Source: Stomorhina lunata (Eukaryota > Arthropoda > Insecta > Diptera > Rhiniidae). Taken from it: DNA of 64,000 bases. The notes below the pieces were generated by a model, which was not told the DNA's origin, did no database searches, and saw nothing but the letters and a program-made list of their open reading frames with translations. The translations under genes and the position numbers were made by a program. How positions within the stretch are numbered: position 1 is the stretch's first letter; every line of letters begins with the position of its first letter. Shown here in pieces: positions 46,405 through 60,100 of this stretch. The stretch spans positions 88,382,768-88,446,767 of the forward strand of contig OW121743.1 in the NCBI GenBank assembly GCA_933228675.1. The letters run 5' to 3'.

Positions 46405-49400
46405 ATACAAACTTTAAATGGCTGTAACTTTGTTATTATGCGTTTAAATGGAAATCTAACGAAATTTTGGGATCAGTAAAATTTTTCATAAAAAAATTTT
46501 TTTCTTCATACAAAATCGAAATTTTTCATAAAAAAACTTTAAATGGCTGTAACTTTGTTATTATGCTTTTAAATGGAAATCTAACGAAATTTTGGGATCA
46601 CTCAAATTTTTCAGAAAAAAATTTTTTTCTTCATACAAAATCGAAATTTTTCATAAAAAAACTTTAAATGGCTGTAACTTTGTTATTATGCGTTTAAATA
46701 GAAATCTAACGAAATTTTGGGATCACTAAAATTTTTCATAAAAAAAAATTTTTTTTCATACAAAATCGAAATTTTTCATAAAAAAAACTTTAAATGGCTG
46801 TAACTTTGTTATTATGCGTATAAATGGAAATCTAACAAAATTTTGGGATCAGTAAAATTTTTCATAAAAAAATTTTTTTTTTCATACAAAATCGAAATTT
46901 TTCATAAAAAAACTTTAAGTGGCTGTAACTTTGTTATTATGCGTTTAAATGGAAATCTAACGAAATTTTGGGATCACTAAAATTTTTCGTGAAAAAAATT
47001 TTTTTTTCATACAAAATCGAAATTTTTCATAAAAAAAAACTTTAAATGGCTGTAACTTTGTTATTATGCTTTTAAATGGAAATCTAACGAAATTTTGGGA
47101 TCAGTAAAATTTTTCATAAAAAAAATTTTTTTTTTCATACAAAATCGAAATTTTTCATAAAAAAACTTTAAATGGCTGTAACTTTGTTATTATGCGTTTA
47201 AATGGAAATCTAACGAAATTTTGGGATCACTAAAATTTTTCAGAAAAAAATTTTTTTCTTCATACAAAATCGAAATTTTTGATAAAAAAACTTTAAATGG
47301 CTGTAACTTTGTTATTATGCGTTTAAATGGAAATCTAACGAAATTTTGGGATCACTCAAATTTTTCATAAAAAAAATTTTTTCTTCATACAAAATCGAAA
47401 TTTTTTATAAAAAAACTTTAAATGGCTGTAACTTTGTTATTATGCGTTTAAATGGAAATCTAACGAAATTTTGGGATCACTCAAATTTTTCATAAAAAAA
47501 ATTTTTTCTTCATACAAAATCGAAATTTTTCATAAAAAAAACTTTAAATGGCTGTAACTTTGTTATTATGCGTTTAAATGGAAATCTAACGAAATTTTGG
47601 GATCACTCAAATTTTTCATGAAAAAAATTTTGTTTTCATACAAAATCTAAATTTTTCATAAAAAAACTTTAAATGGCTGTAACTTTATTATTATGCGTTT
47701 AAATGGAAATCTAACGAAATTTTGGGATCACTCAAATTTTTCATGAAAAAAATTTTGTTTTCATACAAAATCTAAATTTTTCATAAAAAAACTTTAAATG
47801 GCTGTAACTTTGTTATTATGCGTTTAAATGGAAATCTAACGAAATTTTGGGATCACTAAAATTTTTCATGAAAAAAATTTTTTTTTCATACAAAATCGAA
47901 ATTTTTCATAAAAAAAACTTTAAATGGCTGTAACTTTGTTATTATGCGTTTAAATGGAAATCTAACGAAATTTTGGGATCACAAAAATTTTTCATAAAAA
48001 TTTTTTTTTTTTTCATACAAAATCGAAATTTTTCATAAAAAAACTTTAAATGGCTGTAACTTTGTTATTATGCGTTTAAATGGAAATCTAACGAAATTTT
48101 GGGATCACTCAAATTTTTCATAAAAAAAAATTTTTTTTCATACAAAATCGAAATTTTTTATAAAAAAACTTTAAATGGCTGTAACTTTGTTATTATGCGT
48201 TTAAATGGAAATCTAACGAAATTTTGGGATCACTCAAATTTTTCATAAAAAAAATTTTTTCTTCATACAAAATCGAAATTTTTCATAAAAAAAACTTTAA
48301 ATGGCTGTAACTTTGTTATTATGCGTTTAAATGGAAATCTAACGAAATTTTGGGATCACTCAAATTTTTCATGAAAAAAATTTTGTTTTCATACAAAATC
48401 TAAATTTTTCATAAAAAAACTTTAAATGGCTGTAACTTTATTATTATGCGTTTAAATGGAAATCTAACGAAATTTTGGGATCACTCAAATTTTTCATGAA
48501 AAAAATTTTGTTTTCATACAAAATCTAAATTTTTCATAAAAAAACTTTAAATGGCTGTAACTTTGTTATTATGCGTTTAAATGGAAATCTAACGAAATTT
48601 TGGGATCACTAAAATTTTTCATGAAAAAAATTTTTTTTTCATACAAAATCGAAATTTTTCATAAAAAAAACTTTAAATGGCTGTAACTTTGTTATTATGC
48701 GTTTAAATGGAAATCTAACGAAATTTTGGGATCACAAAAATTTTTCATAAAAATTTTTTTTTTTTTCATACAAAATCGAAATTTTTCATAAAAAAACTTT
48801 AAATGGCTGTAACTTTGTTATTATGCGTTTAAATGGAAATCTAACGAAATTTTGGGATCACTCAAATTTTTCATAAAAAAAAATTTTTTTTCATACAAAA
48901 TCGAAATTTTTCATAAATAAACTTTAAATGGCTGTAACTTTGTTATTATGCGTTTAAATGGAAATCTAACAAAATTTTGGGATCACTAAAATTTTTCATG
49001 AAAAAAAATTTTTTTTTTCATACAAAATCAAAATTTTTCATAAAAAAACTTTAAGTGGCTGTAACTTTGTTATTATGCGTTTAAATGGTAATCTAATGAA
49101 ATTTTGGGATCACTAAAATTTTTCATAAAAAAAATTTTTTTCTTCATACAAAATCGAAATTTTTCATAAAAAAAACTTTAAATGGCTGTAACTTTGTTAT
49201 TATGCGTTTAAATGGAAATCTAACGAAATTTTGGGATCACTAAAATTTTTCATAAAAAAAAATTTTTTTTCATACAAAATCGAAATTTTTCATAAAAAAA
49301 CTTTAAATGGCTGTAACTTTGTTATTATGCGTTTAAATGGAAATCTAACGAAATTTTGGGATCACTAAAATTTTTCATAAAAAATTTTTTTTCTTCATAC

Positions 49401-51970
49401 AAAATCGAAATTTTTCATAAAAAAACTTTAAATGGCTGTAACTTTGTTATTAGCGTTTAAATATAAATCTAACGAAATTTTGGGATCACTAAAATTTTTT
49501 ATAAAAAATTTTTTTTTTTCATACAAAATCGAAATTTTCACAAAAAAACTTTAAATGGCTGTAACTTTGTTATTATGCGTTTAAATGGAAATCTAACGAA
49601 ATTTTGGGATCACTAAAATTTTTCATAAAAAAAATTTTTTTCTTCATACAAAATCGAAATTTTTTATAAAAAAACTTTAAATGGCTGTAACTTTGTTATT
49701 ATGCGTTTAAATGGAAATCTAACAAAATTTTGGGATCAGTAAAATTTTTCATAAAAAAAATTTTTTTTTCATACAAAATCGAAATTTTTCATAAAAAAAA
49801 AACTTTAAATGGCTGTAACTTTGTTATTATGCTTTTAAATGGAAATCTAACGAAATTTTGGGATCACTAAAATTTTTCATAATTTTTTTTTTTTTCATAC
49901 AAAATCGAAATTTTTCATAAAAAAACTTTAAATGGCTGTAACTTTGTTATTATGCGTTTAAATGGAAATCTAACGAAATTTTGGGATCACTAAAATTTTT
50001 CAGAAAAAAATTTTTTTCTTCATACAAAATCGAAATTTTTCATAAAAAAACTTTAAATGGCTGTAACTTTGTTATTATGCGTTTAAATGGAAATCTAACG
50101 AAATTTTGGGATCAGTAAAATTTTTCATAAAAAAATTTTTTTCTTCATACAAAATCGAAATTTTTCATAAATAAACTTTAAATGGCTGTAACTTTGTTAT
50201 TATGCGTTTAAATGGAAATCTAATGAAATTTTGGGATCACTAAAATTTTTCAGAAAAAAATTTTTTTCTTCATACAAAATCGAAATTTTTCATAAAAAAA
50301 CTTTAAATGGCTGTAACTTTGTTATTATGCTTTTAAATGGAAATCTAACGAAATTTTGGGATCACTAAAATTTTTCATAAAAAAATTTTTTTCTTCATAC
50401 AAAATCGAAATTTTTGATAAAAAAAAACTTTAAATGGCTGTAACTTTGTTATTATGCGTTTAAATGGAAATCTAACGAAATTTTGGGATCACTCAAATTT
50501 TTCATAAAAAAAATTTTTTTCTTCATACAAAATCGAAATTTTTCATAAAAAAAACTTTAAATGGCTGTAACTTTGTTATTATGCGTTTAAATGGAAATCT
50601 AACGAAATTTTGGGATCACTCAAATTTTTCATGAAAAAAATTTCGTTTTCATACAAAATCGAAATTTTTCATAAAAAAACTTTAAATGGCTGTAACTTTG
50701 TTATTATGCGTTTAAATGGAAATCTAACAAAATTTTGGGATCACTAAAATTTTTCATGAAAAAAAATTTTTTTTTCATACAAAATCAAAATTTTTCATAA
50801 AAAAACTTTAAATGGCTGTAACTTTGTTATTATGCGTTTAAATGGAAATCTAACGAAATTTTGGGATCACTAAAATTTTTCATGAAAAAAATTTTTTTTT
50901 CATACAAAATCGAAATTTTTCATAAAAAAAACTTTAAATGGCTGTAACTTTGTTATTATGCGTTTAAATGGAAATCTAACGAAATTTTGGGATCACAAAA
51001 ATTTTTCATAAAATTTTTTTTTTTTTCATACAAAATCGAAATTTTTCATAAAAAAACTTTAAATGGCTGTAACTTTGTTATTATGCGTTTAAATGGAAAT
51101 CTAACGAAATTTTGGGATCACTCAAATTTTTCATAAAAAAAAATTTTTTTTCATACAAAATCGAAATTTTTCATAAAAAAACTTTAAATGGCTGTAACTT
51201 TGTTATTATGCGTTTAAATGGAAATCTAACGAAATTTTGGGATCACTAAAATTTTTCATAAAAAAAATTTTTTCTTCATACAAAATCGAAATTTTTTATA
51301 AAAAAACTTTAAATGGCTGTAACTTTGTTATTATGCGTTTAAATGGAAATCTAACGAAATTTTGGGATCACTAAAATTTTTCGTGAAAAAAATTTTTTTT
51401 TCATACAAAATCGAAATTTTTTATAAAAAAACTTTAAATGGCTGTAACTTTGTTATTATGCGTTTAAATGGAAATCTAACGAAATTTTGGGATCACTAAA
51501 ATTTTTCATAAAAAATTTTTTTTTTTTTCATACAAAATCGAAATTTTTCATAAAAAAACTTTAAATGGCTGTAACTTTGTTATTATGCGTTTAAATGGAA
51601 ATCTAACGAAATTTTGGGATCAGTAAAATTTTTCATAAAAAAATTTTTTTTTTTCATACAAAATCGAAATTTTTCATAAAAAAACTTTAAATGGCTGTAA
51701 CTTTGTTATTATGCGTTTAAATGGAAATCTAACGAAATTTTGGGATCACTAAAATTTTTCAGAAAAAAAATTTTTTTTTTCATACAAAATCGAAATTTTT
51801 CATAAAAAAACTTTAAATGGCTGTAACTTTGATATTATGCGTTTAAATGGAAATCTAACGAAATTTTGGGATCAGCTAAAATTTTTCATAAAAAAATTTT
51901 TTTTTTCATACAAGATCGAAATTTTTCATAAATAAACTTTAAATGGCTGTAACTTTGTTATTATGCGTTT
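46405..51970 (+). repeat. 126-bp satellite, main block 1
   Basis: About 44 head-to-tail monomers share GGCTGTAACTTTGTTATTAT, 'aaatctaacgaaattttggg', 'atcactaaaatttttcat', an A-run/T-run of variable length, and 'catacaaaatcgaaattttt'. Blocks of six monomers recur (47340-48092 against 48093-48845). The short frames that translate it are not genes. Confidence 0.97.
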
Positions 51971-52170
51971 NNNNNNNNNNNNNNNNNNNNNNNNNNNNNN
52001 NNNNNNNNNNNNNNNNNNNNNNNNNNNNNNNNNNNNNNNNNNNNNNNNNNNNNNNNNNNNNNNNNNNNNNNNNNNNNNNNNNNNNNNNNNNNNNNNNNNN
52101 NNNNNNNNNNNNNNNNNNNNNNNNNNNNNNNNNNNNNNNNNNNNNNNNNNNNNNNNNNNNNNNNNNNNNN
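51971..52170. other. Assembly gap (200 N)
   Basis: Exactly 200 Ns lie within the satellite. The round size suggests a placeholder gap, so the true length of the array here is unknown. Confidence 0.98.
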
Positions 52171-55100
52171 AAAAAAATTTTTTTCTTCATACAAAATCGA
52201 AATTTTTCATAAAAAAACTTTAAATGGCTGTAACTTTGTTATTATGCGTTTAAATGGAAATCTAACGAAATTTTGGGATCACTAAAATTTTTCATAAAAA
52301 AAAAATTTTTTCGTACAAAATCGAAATTTTTCATAAAAAAAACTTTAAATGGCTGTAACTTTGTTATTATGCTTTTAAATGGAAATCTAACGAAATTTTG
52401 GGATCACTCAAATTTTTCAGAAAAAAATTTTTTTCTTCATACAAAATCGAAATTTTTCATAAAAAAACTTTAAATGGCTGTAACTTTGTTATTATGCATT
52501 TAAATGGAAATCTAACGAAATTTTGGGATCACTAAAATTTTTCATAAAAAAAAAAAATTTTTTCGTACAAAATCGAAATTTTTCATAAAAAAAACTTTAA
52601 ATGGCTGTAACTTTGTTATTATGCTTTTAAATGGAAATCTAACGAAATTTTGGGATCACTCAAATTTTTCAGAAAAAAATTTTTTTCTTCATACAAAATC
52701 GAAATTTTTCATAAAAAAACTTTAAATGGCTGTAACTTTGTTATTATGCATTTAAATGGAAATCTAACGACATTTTGGATCACTAAAATTTTTCATAAAA
52801 AAAAAATTTTTTTCATACAAAATCGAAATTTTTTATAAAAAAAACTTTAAATGGCTGTAACTTTGTTATTATGCGTTTAAATGGAAATCTAATGAAATTT
52901 TGGGATCACTAAAATTTTTCATGAAAAAATTTTTTTTTTCATACAAAATCGAAATTTTTCATAAAAAAAACTTTAAATGGCTGTAACTTTGTTATTATGC
53001 GTTTAAATGGAAATCTAACGAAATTTTGGGATCACTAAAATTTTTCATAAAAAAAATTTTTTCTTCATACAAAATCGAAATTTTTTATAAAAAAACTTTA
53101 AATGGCTGTAACTTTGTTATTATGCGTTTAAATGGAAATCTAACGAAATTTTGGGATCACTAAAATTTTTCATGAAAAAAAATTTTTTTCATACAAATTC
53201 GAAATTTTTCATAAAAAAACTTTAAATGGCTGTAACTTTGTTATTATGCGTTTAAATGGAAATCTAACGAAATTTTGGGATCACTAAAATTTTTCATGAA
53301 AAAAAATTTTTTTTTCATACAAAATCAAAATTTTTCATAAAAAAACTTTAAATGGCTGTAACTTTGTTATTATGCTTTTAAATGGAAATCTAACGAAATT
53401 TTGGGATCACTCAAATTTTTCAGAAAAAAATTTTTTTCTTCATACAAAATCGAAATTTTTCATAAAAAAAACTTTAAATGGCTGTAACTTTGTTATTATG
53501 CGTTTAAATGGAAATCTAACGAAATTTTGGGATCACTAAAATTTTTCATAAAAAAAAATTTTTTTTCATACAAAATCGAAATTTTTCATAAAAAAAACTT
53601 TAAATGGCTGTAACTTTGTTATTATGCGTTTAAATGGAAATCTAACGAAATTTTGGGATCACTAAAATATTTCATACAAAATCAAAATTTTTCATAAAAA
53701 AACTATAAATGGCTGTAACTTTGTTATTATGCGTTTAAATGGAAATCTAACGAAATTTTGGGATCACTAAAATTTTTCATGAAAAAAATTTTTTTTTCAT
53801 ACAAAATCGAAATTTTTCATAAAAAAAAACTTTAAATGGCTGTAACTTTGTTATTATGCGTTTAAATGGAAATCTAACGAAATTTTGGGATCACTAAAAT
53901 TTTTCATAAAAAAATTTTTTTTCATACAAAATCGAAATTTTTCATAAAAAAAACTTTAAATGGCTGTAACTTTGTTATTATGCGTTTAAATAGAAATCTA
54001 ACGAAATTTTGGGATCACTAAAATTTTTCATAAAAAATTTTTCTTTTTCATACAAAATCGAAATTTTTCATAAAAAAACTTTAAATGGCTGTAACTTTGT
54101 TATTATGCTTTTAAATGGAAATCTAACGAAATTTTGGGATCACTCAAATTTTTCAGAAAAAAATTTTTTTCTTCATACAAAATCGAAATTTTTCATAAAA
54201 AAACTTTAAATGGCTGTAACTTTGTTATTATGCGTTTAAATGGAAATCTAACGAAATTTTGGGATCACTAAAATTTTTCATAAAAAAAAATTTTTTTTCA
54301 TACAAAATCGAAATTTTTCATAAAAAAAACTTTAAATGGCTCTAACTTTGTTATTATGCGTTTAAATGGAAATCTAACAAAATTTTGGGATCAGTAAAAT
54401 TTTTCATAAAAAAAATTTTTTTTTCATACAAAATCGAAATTTTTCATAAAAAAACTTTAAATGGCTGTAACTTTGTTATTATGCGTTTAAATGGAAATCT
54501 AACGAAATTTTGGGATCAGTAAAATTTTTCATAAAAAAAATTTTTTTTTCATACAAAATCGAAATTTTTCATAAAAAAACTTTAAATGGCTGTAACTTTG
54601 TTATTATGCGTTTAAATGGATATCTAACAAAATTTTGGGATCACTAAAATTTTTCATGAAAAAAAATTTTTTTTCATACAAAATCGAAATTTTTCATAAA
54701 AAAACTTTAAATGGCTGTAACTTTGTTATTATGCGTTTAAATGGAAATCTAAAGAAATTTTGGGATCACTAAAATTTTTCAGAAAAAATTTTTTTCTTCA
54801 TACAAAATCGAAATTTTTCATAAAAAAACTTTAAATGGCTGTAACTTTGTTATTATGCGTTTAAATGGAAATCTAACGAAATTTTGGGATCACTAAAATT
54901 TTTCATGAAAAAAATTTTTTTTTCATACAAAATCGAAATTTTTCATAAAAAAACTTTAAATGGCTGTAACTTTGTTATTATGCGTTTAAATGGAAATCTA
55001 AAGAAATTTTGGGATCACTAAAATTTTTCAGAAAAAATTTTTTTCTTCATACAAAATCGAAATTTTTCATAAAAAAACTTTAAATGGCTGTAACTTTGTT

Positions 55101-55853
55101 ACTATGCGTTTAAATGGAAATCTAACGAAATTTTAGGATCACTAAAATTTTTCATGAAAAAAATTTTTTTTTCATACAAAATCGAAATTTTTCATAAAAA
55201 AACTTTAAATGGCTGTAACTTTGTTATTATGCGTTTAAATGGAAATCTAACGAAATTTTGGGATCACTAAAATTTTTCATGAAAAAAATTTTTTTCTTCA
55301 TACAAAATCGAAATTTTTCATAAAAAAACTTTAAATGGCTGTAACTTTGTTACTATGCGTTTAAATGGAAATCTAACGAAATTTTAGGATCACTAAAATT
55401 TTTCATGAAAAAAAATTTTTTTTTCACACAAAATCAAAATTTTTGATAAAAAAACTTTAAATGGCTGTAACTTTGTTATTATGCGTTTAAATTGAAATCT
55501 ATCGAAATTTTGGGATCACTAAAATTTTTCATAAAAAAATTTTTTTCTTCATACAAAATCGAAATTTTTTATAAAAAAACTTTAAATGGCTGTAACTTTG
55601 TTATTATGCGTTTAAATGGAAATCTAACGAAATTTTGGGATCACTAAAATTTTTTATAAAAAAAAATTTTTTTCATACAAAATCGAAATTTTTCATAAAA
55701 AACCTTTAAATGGCTGTAACTTTGTTATTATGCGTTTAAATGGAAATCTAACGAAATTTTGGGATCACTAAAATTTTTCATAAAAAAAATTTTTTCTTCA
55801 TACAAAATCGAAATTTTTCATAAATAAACTTTAAATGGCTGTAACTTTGTTAT
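52171..55853 (+). repeat. 126-bp satellite, main block 2
   Basis: About 29 monomers in the same orientation. Two-monomer periodicities are visible near 52270-52780 and 54720-55080. Confidence 0.97.
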
Positions 55854-55855
55854 TA

Positions 55856-57152
55856 AAGAGTGTTCTAAAAAAAATATGCATTTACTATTTTAGACAAAAT
55901 TTATCCATAGTGCAAGAAATAATTTATTTTTTGATCAAGTTAGTTTCTATAGATATGTCAGATACTATTATTTTAGAAATTATTAATTTTCAATAGTTAT
56001 TTCAATCAAAATGGACTGCGAAAAAAAAGTTCGTGAAAATATAATTAAAACTTTTCAAAAAAAATCCGTCATGGACTTTAAAAAAATAGCTAAAAATTTG
56101 AAAGTTGACCCTAGAACGGTTTCTAATGCCATCAGACGGTATAAGGAAAACCTGAGCATTGAAAGAAAACCTGGAAAAGGGAGGAAAAAAGGTCTTACAG
56201 ATATTGGTAAGGCAAAAGAAGTCGAGCGACTCTTTCGAAGAGCGCCTAACACTTCTTTAAGAAAAGCAGCTCGTACGGTGAAATGTTCTACGAATTTTGC
56301 ACATAGAGTCAAAGCTTATGCTGGACTGAAGACATACAAAGTCCAAAAGGTTCCAGATCGCAATGCTATAAAGAACTTAGAAGCAAAAAAACGAGCGAAA
56401 AAATTGAAGTCTGATTTTATAAAAAAATACACCTGTTGTGTGATGGATGATGAAACATACGTACGGGCAGACTTTTCTCAACTTCCTGGTCAAGATTTTT
56501 ATGTTGCTGATAAACGGGGCAATGTTCGGCAAGAGTTTCGCACAAAAAAACAAACAAAATTCCCTAAGAAGTTTCTCGTGTGGCAAGCTATTTGCAGTTG
56601 TGGCAAAAGAAGTAAAGTATTTGTGGCATCTGGCACAATAAACACAGAAATTTATATAAAGGAGTGCCTACAAAAACGGTTGTTACCCTTTTTAAGAGAG
56701 CACAGAGTGACTACATTTTTTTGGCCCGATTTGGCATCATGCCATTATGGAAAAAAGGCACTTGAGTGGTACTCAAAGAATAATGTCATTTTTGTACCAC
56801 GAGAGGCAAATCCACCTAACTGTCCAGAACTTCGGCCTGTGGAAAGGTATTGGGCTCTGGTAAAAAAGGAGTTGAAGAACACAGGAAAGATTTCCAAGAA
56901 CATGTCCGATTTTAAGTGCAGGTGGAACACATGCTCCAAAAAGATATCAGAAGCAACTGTAAAATCTTTAATGGGAGGGTTTCCGAAAAAAGTCGATAAT
57001 TTTGCAAAACCCGAGTACTAAGTAAACATTTTAATGCTAAATGATTTTGTATAATATGTCATTATATTTGCGTATTTTGTAGAGTTTTTATATTAAAAGG
57101 TTTGATTTTTATTTAAGAAAATCTAACTACAAATTTTATTTAGAGCACTCTT
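55856..57152 (+). mobile_element. Intact DD37E Tc1/mariner element
   Basis: This 1,297-bp element has imperfect 23-bp terminal inverted repeats (AAGAGTG(T/C)TCTAAA..., 20 of 23 identical) and TA duplications at 55854-55855 and 57153-57154. Because the satellite monomer normally reads TTGTTATTATGCGTTT, the empty site is known exactly and the insertion is a clean TA event. A single intact transposase gene fills the interior. A defective relative lies at 27430-28625. Confidence 0.97.
56011..57021 (+). CDS. Tc1/mariner transposase, DD37E (ITmD37E-type)
   Basis: The 336-residue frame is uninterrupted and close to the usual size for this family. The N-terminus (about 1-110) has two helix-turn-helix segments (FKKIAKNLKVDPRTVSNAIRR at 23-43 and a second around 69-100), separated by a basic KPGKGRKKG linker that may act as a GRPR-like motif and nuclear signal. 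The catalytic core has D147 (VMDDETYV), D240 (FFWPDLASCHY) and E278 (CPELRPVERYW). There are 37 residues between D240 and E278, which defines DD37E, a group described from mosquitoes. It would cut and paste its own element at TA sites. The ATG at 56011 lies about 155 bp inside the left tip, as expected. All three catalytic residues are present, so activity is plausible. Confidence 0.95.
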   Translation: MDCEKKVRENIIKTFQKKSVMDFKKIAKNLKVDPRTVSNAIRRYKENLSIERKPGKGRKKGLTDIGKAKEVERLFRRAPNTSLRKAARTVKCSTNFAHRVKAYAGLKTYKVQKVPDRNAIKNLEAKKRAKKLKSDFIKKYTCCVMDDETYVRADFSQLPGQDFYVADKRGNVRQEFRTKKQTKFPKKFLVWQAICSCGKRSKVFVASGTINTEIYIKECLQKRLLPFLREHRVTTFFWPDLASCHYGKKALEWYSKNNVIFVPREANPPNCPELRPVERYWALVKKELKNTGKISKNMSDFKCRWNTCSKKISEATVKSLMGGFPKKVDNFAKPEY

Positions 57153-57154
57153 TA

Positions 57155-60100
57155 TGCGTTTAAATGAAAATCTAACGAAATTTTGGGATCACTAAAATTT
57201 TTAATGAAAATAATTTTTTTTTCATCCAAAATCAAAGTTATTCATAAAAAAACTTTAAATGGCTGTAACTTTGTTATTATGCGTTTAAATGGAAATCTAA
57301 CGAAATTTTGGGATCACTAAAATTTTCCATAAAAAAATTTTTTTCTTCATACAAAATCGAAATTTTTTATAAAAAAACTTTAAATGGCTGTAACTTTGTT
57401 ATTATGCGTTTAAATGGAAATCTAACGAAATTTTGGGATCACTAAAATTTTTCATAAAAAAATTTTTTTCTTCACACAAAATCGAAATTTTTTATAAAAA
57501 AACTTTAAATGGCTGTAACTTTGTTATTATGCGTTTAAATGGAAATCTAACGAAATTTAAAATTTTTCATAAAAAAATTTTTTTTTCATACAAAATCGAA
57601 ATTTTTTATAAAAAAAACTTTAAATGGCTGTAACTTTGTTATTATGCGTTTAAATGGAAATCTAACGAAATTTTGGGATCACTAAAATTTTTCATAAAAA
57701 AAATTTCTTTCTTCATACAAAATCGAAATTTTTCATAAATAAACTTTAAATGGCTGTAACTTTGTTATTATGCGTTTAAATGGAAATCTAACGAAATTTT
57801 GGGAGCACTAAAATTTTTCATGAAAAAAATTTTTTTTCCATACAAAATCGAAATTTTTTATAAAAAAACTTTAAATGGCTGTAACTTTGTTATTATGCGT
57901 TTAAATGGAAATCTAACGAAATTTTGGGATCACTAAAATTTTTCATACAAAAAATTTCTTTCTTCATACAAAATCGAAATTTTTCATAAATACCTTTAAA
58001 TGGCTGTAACTTTGTTATTATGCGTTTAAATTGAAATCTAACGAAATTTTGGGATCAGTAAAATTTTTCATAAAAAAAATTTTTTTTTCATACAAAATCG
58101 AAATTTTTCATAAAAAAACTTTAAATGGCTGTAACTTTGTTATTATGCGTTTAAATGGATATCTAACAAAATTTTGGGATCACTAAAATTTTTCATGAAA
58201 AAAAATTTTTTCATACAAAATCGAAATTTTTCATAAAAAAACTTTAAATGGCTGTAACTTTGTTATTATGCGTTTATATGGAAATCTAACGAAATTTTGG
58301 GATCAGTAAAATTTTTCATGAAAAAAATTTTTGTTTTCATACAAAATCAAAATTTTTCATAAAAAAACTTTAAATGGCTGTAACTTTGTTATTATGCGTT
58401 TAAATGGAAATCTAACGAAATTTTGGGATCACTAAAATTTGTCATAAAAAAATTTTTTTCTTCATACAAAATCGAAATTTTTCATAAAAAAACTTTAAAT
58501 GGCTGTAACTTTGTTATTATGCGTTTAAATGGAAATCTAACGAAATTTTGGGATCACTAAAATTTTTCAGAAAAAAATTTTTTTCTTCATACAAAATCGA
58601 AATTTTTCATAAAAAAACTTTAAATGGCTGTAACTTTGTTATTATGCGTTTAAATGGAAATCTAACGAAATTTTGGGATCACTAAAATTTTTCATGAAAA
58701 AAATTTTTTTTTCATACAAAATCGAAATTTTTCATAAAAAAACTTTAAATGGCTGTAACTTTGTTATTATGCGTTTAAATGGAAATCTAACGAAATTTTA
58801 GGATCACTAAAATTTTTCATGAAAAAAATTTTTTTCTTCATACAAAATCGAAATTTTTCATAAAAAAACTTTAAATGGCTGTAACTTTGTTATTATGCGT
58901 TTAAATGGAAATCTAACAAAATTTTGGGATCACTAAAATTTTTTATGAAAAAATTTTTTTTTCATACAAAATCAAAATATTTCATAAAAAAACTTTAAAT
59001 GGCTGTAACTTTGTTATTATGCGTTTAAATGGAAATCTAACGAAATTTTGGGATCACTAAAATTTTTCATGAAAAAAATTTTTTTTTCATACAAAATCGA
59101 AATTTTTCATAAAAAAAACTTTAAATGGCTGTAACTTTGTTATTATGCGTTTAAATGGAAATCTAACGAAATTTTGGGATCACTAAAATTTTTCATAAAA
59201 AAATTTTTTTCTTCATACAAAATCGAAATTTTTTATAAAAAAAACTTTAAATGGCTGTAACTTTGTTATTATGCGTTTAAATAGAAATCTAACGAAATTT
59301 TGGGATCACTAAAATTTTTTATAAAAATTTTTTTTTTTCATACAAAATCGAAATTTTTTATAAAAAAACTTTAAATGGCTGTAACTTTGTTATTATGCGT
59401 TTAAATGGAAATCTAACGAAATTTTGAGATCACTAAAATTTTTCAGAAAAAAATTTTTTTCTTCATACAAAATCGAAATTTTTCATAAAAAAACTTTAAA
59501 TGGCTGTAACTTTGTTATTATGCGTTTAAATGGAAATCTAACGAAATTTTGGGATCACTAAAATTTTTCATAAAAAAATTTTTTTTCTTCATACAAAATC
59601 GAAATTTTTCATAAAAAAACTTTAAATGGCTGTAACTTTGTTATTATGCGTTTAAATGGAAATCTAACAAAATTTTGGGATCACTAAAATTTTTCATGAA
59701 AAAAATTTTTTTTTTCATACAAAATCAAAATTTTTCATAAAAAAACTTTAAATGGCTGTAACTTTGTTATTATGCGTTTAAATGGAAATCTAACGAAATT
59801 TTGGGATCACTAAAATTTGTCATAAAAAAAAAAAAATTTTTCATACAAAATCGAAAAAATCATAAACAAACTTTAAATGGCTGTAACTTTGTTATTATGC
59901 GTTTAAATAGAAATCTAACGAAATTTGGGATCACTAAAATTTTTCATAAAAAAAAATTTTTTTCATACAAAATCTAAAAAATCATAAACAAACTTTAAAT
60001 GGCTGTAACTTTGTTATTATGCGTTTAAATAGAAATCTAACGAAATTTGGGATCACTAAAATTTTTCATAAAAAATTTTTTTTTCATACAAAATCGAAAT

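Noticed and set aside
46467..57633. Recurring frames of about 60-66 codons (MGSLKFFIKK..., LNGCNFVIM...)
   Set aside because: They are translations of satellite monomers that happen to stay open over one and a half units, with no conservation of frame.
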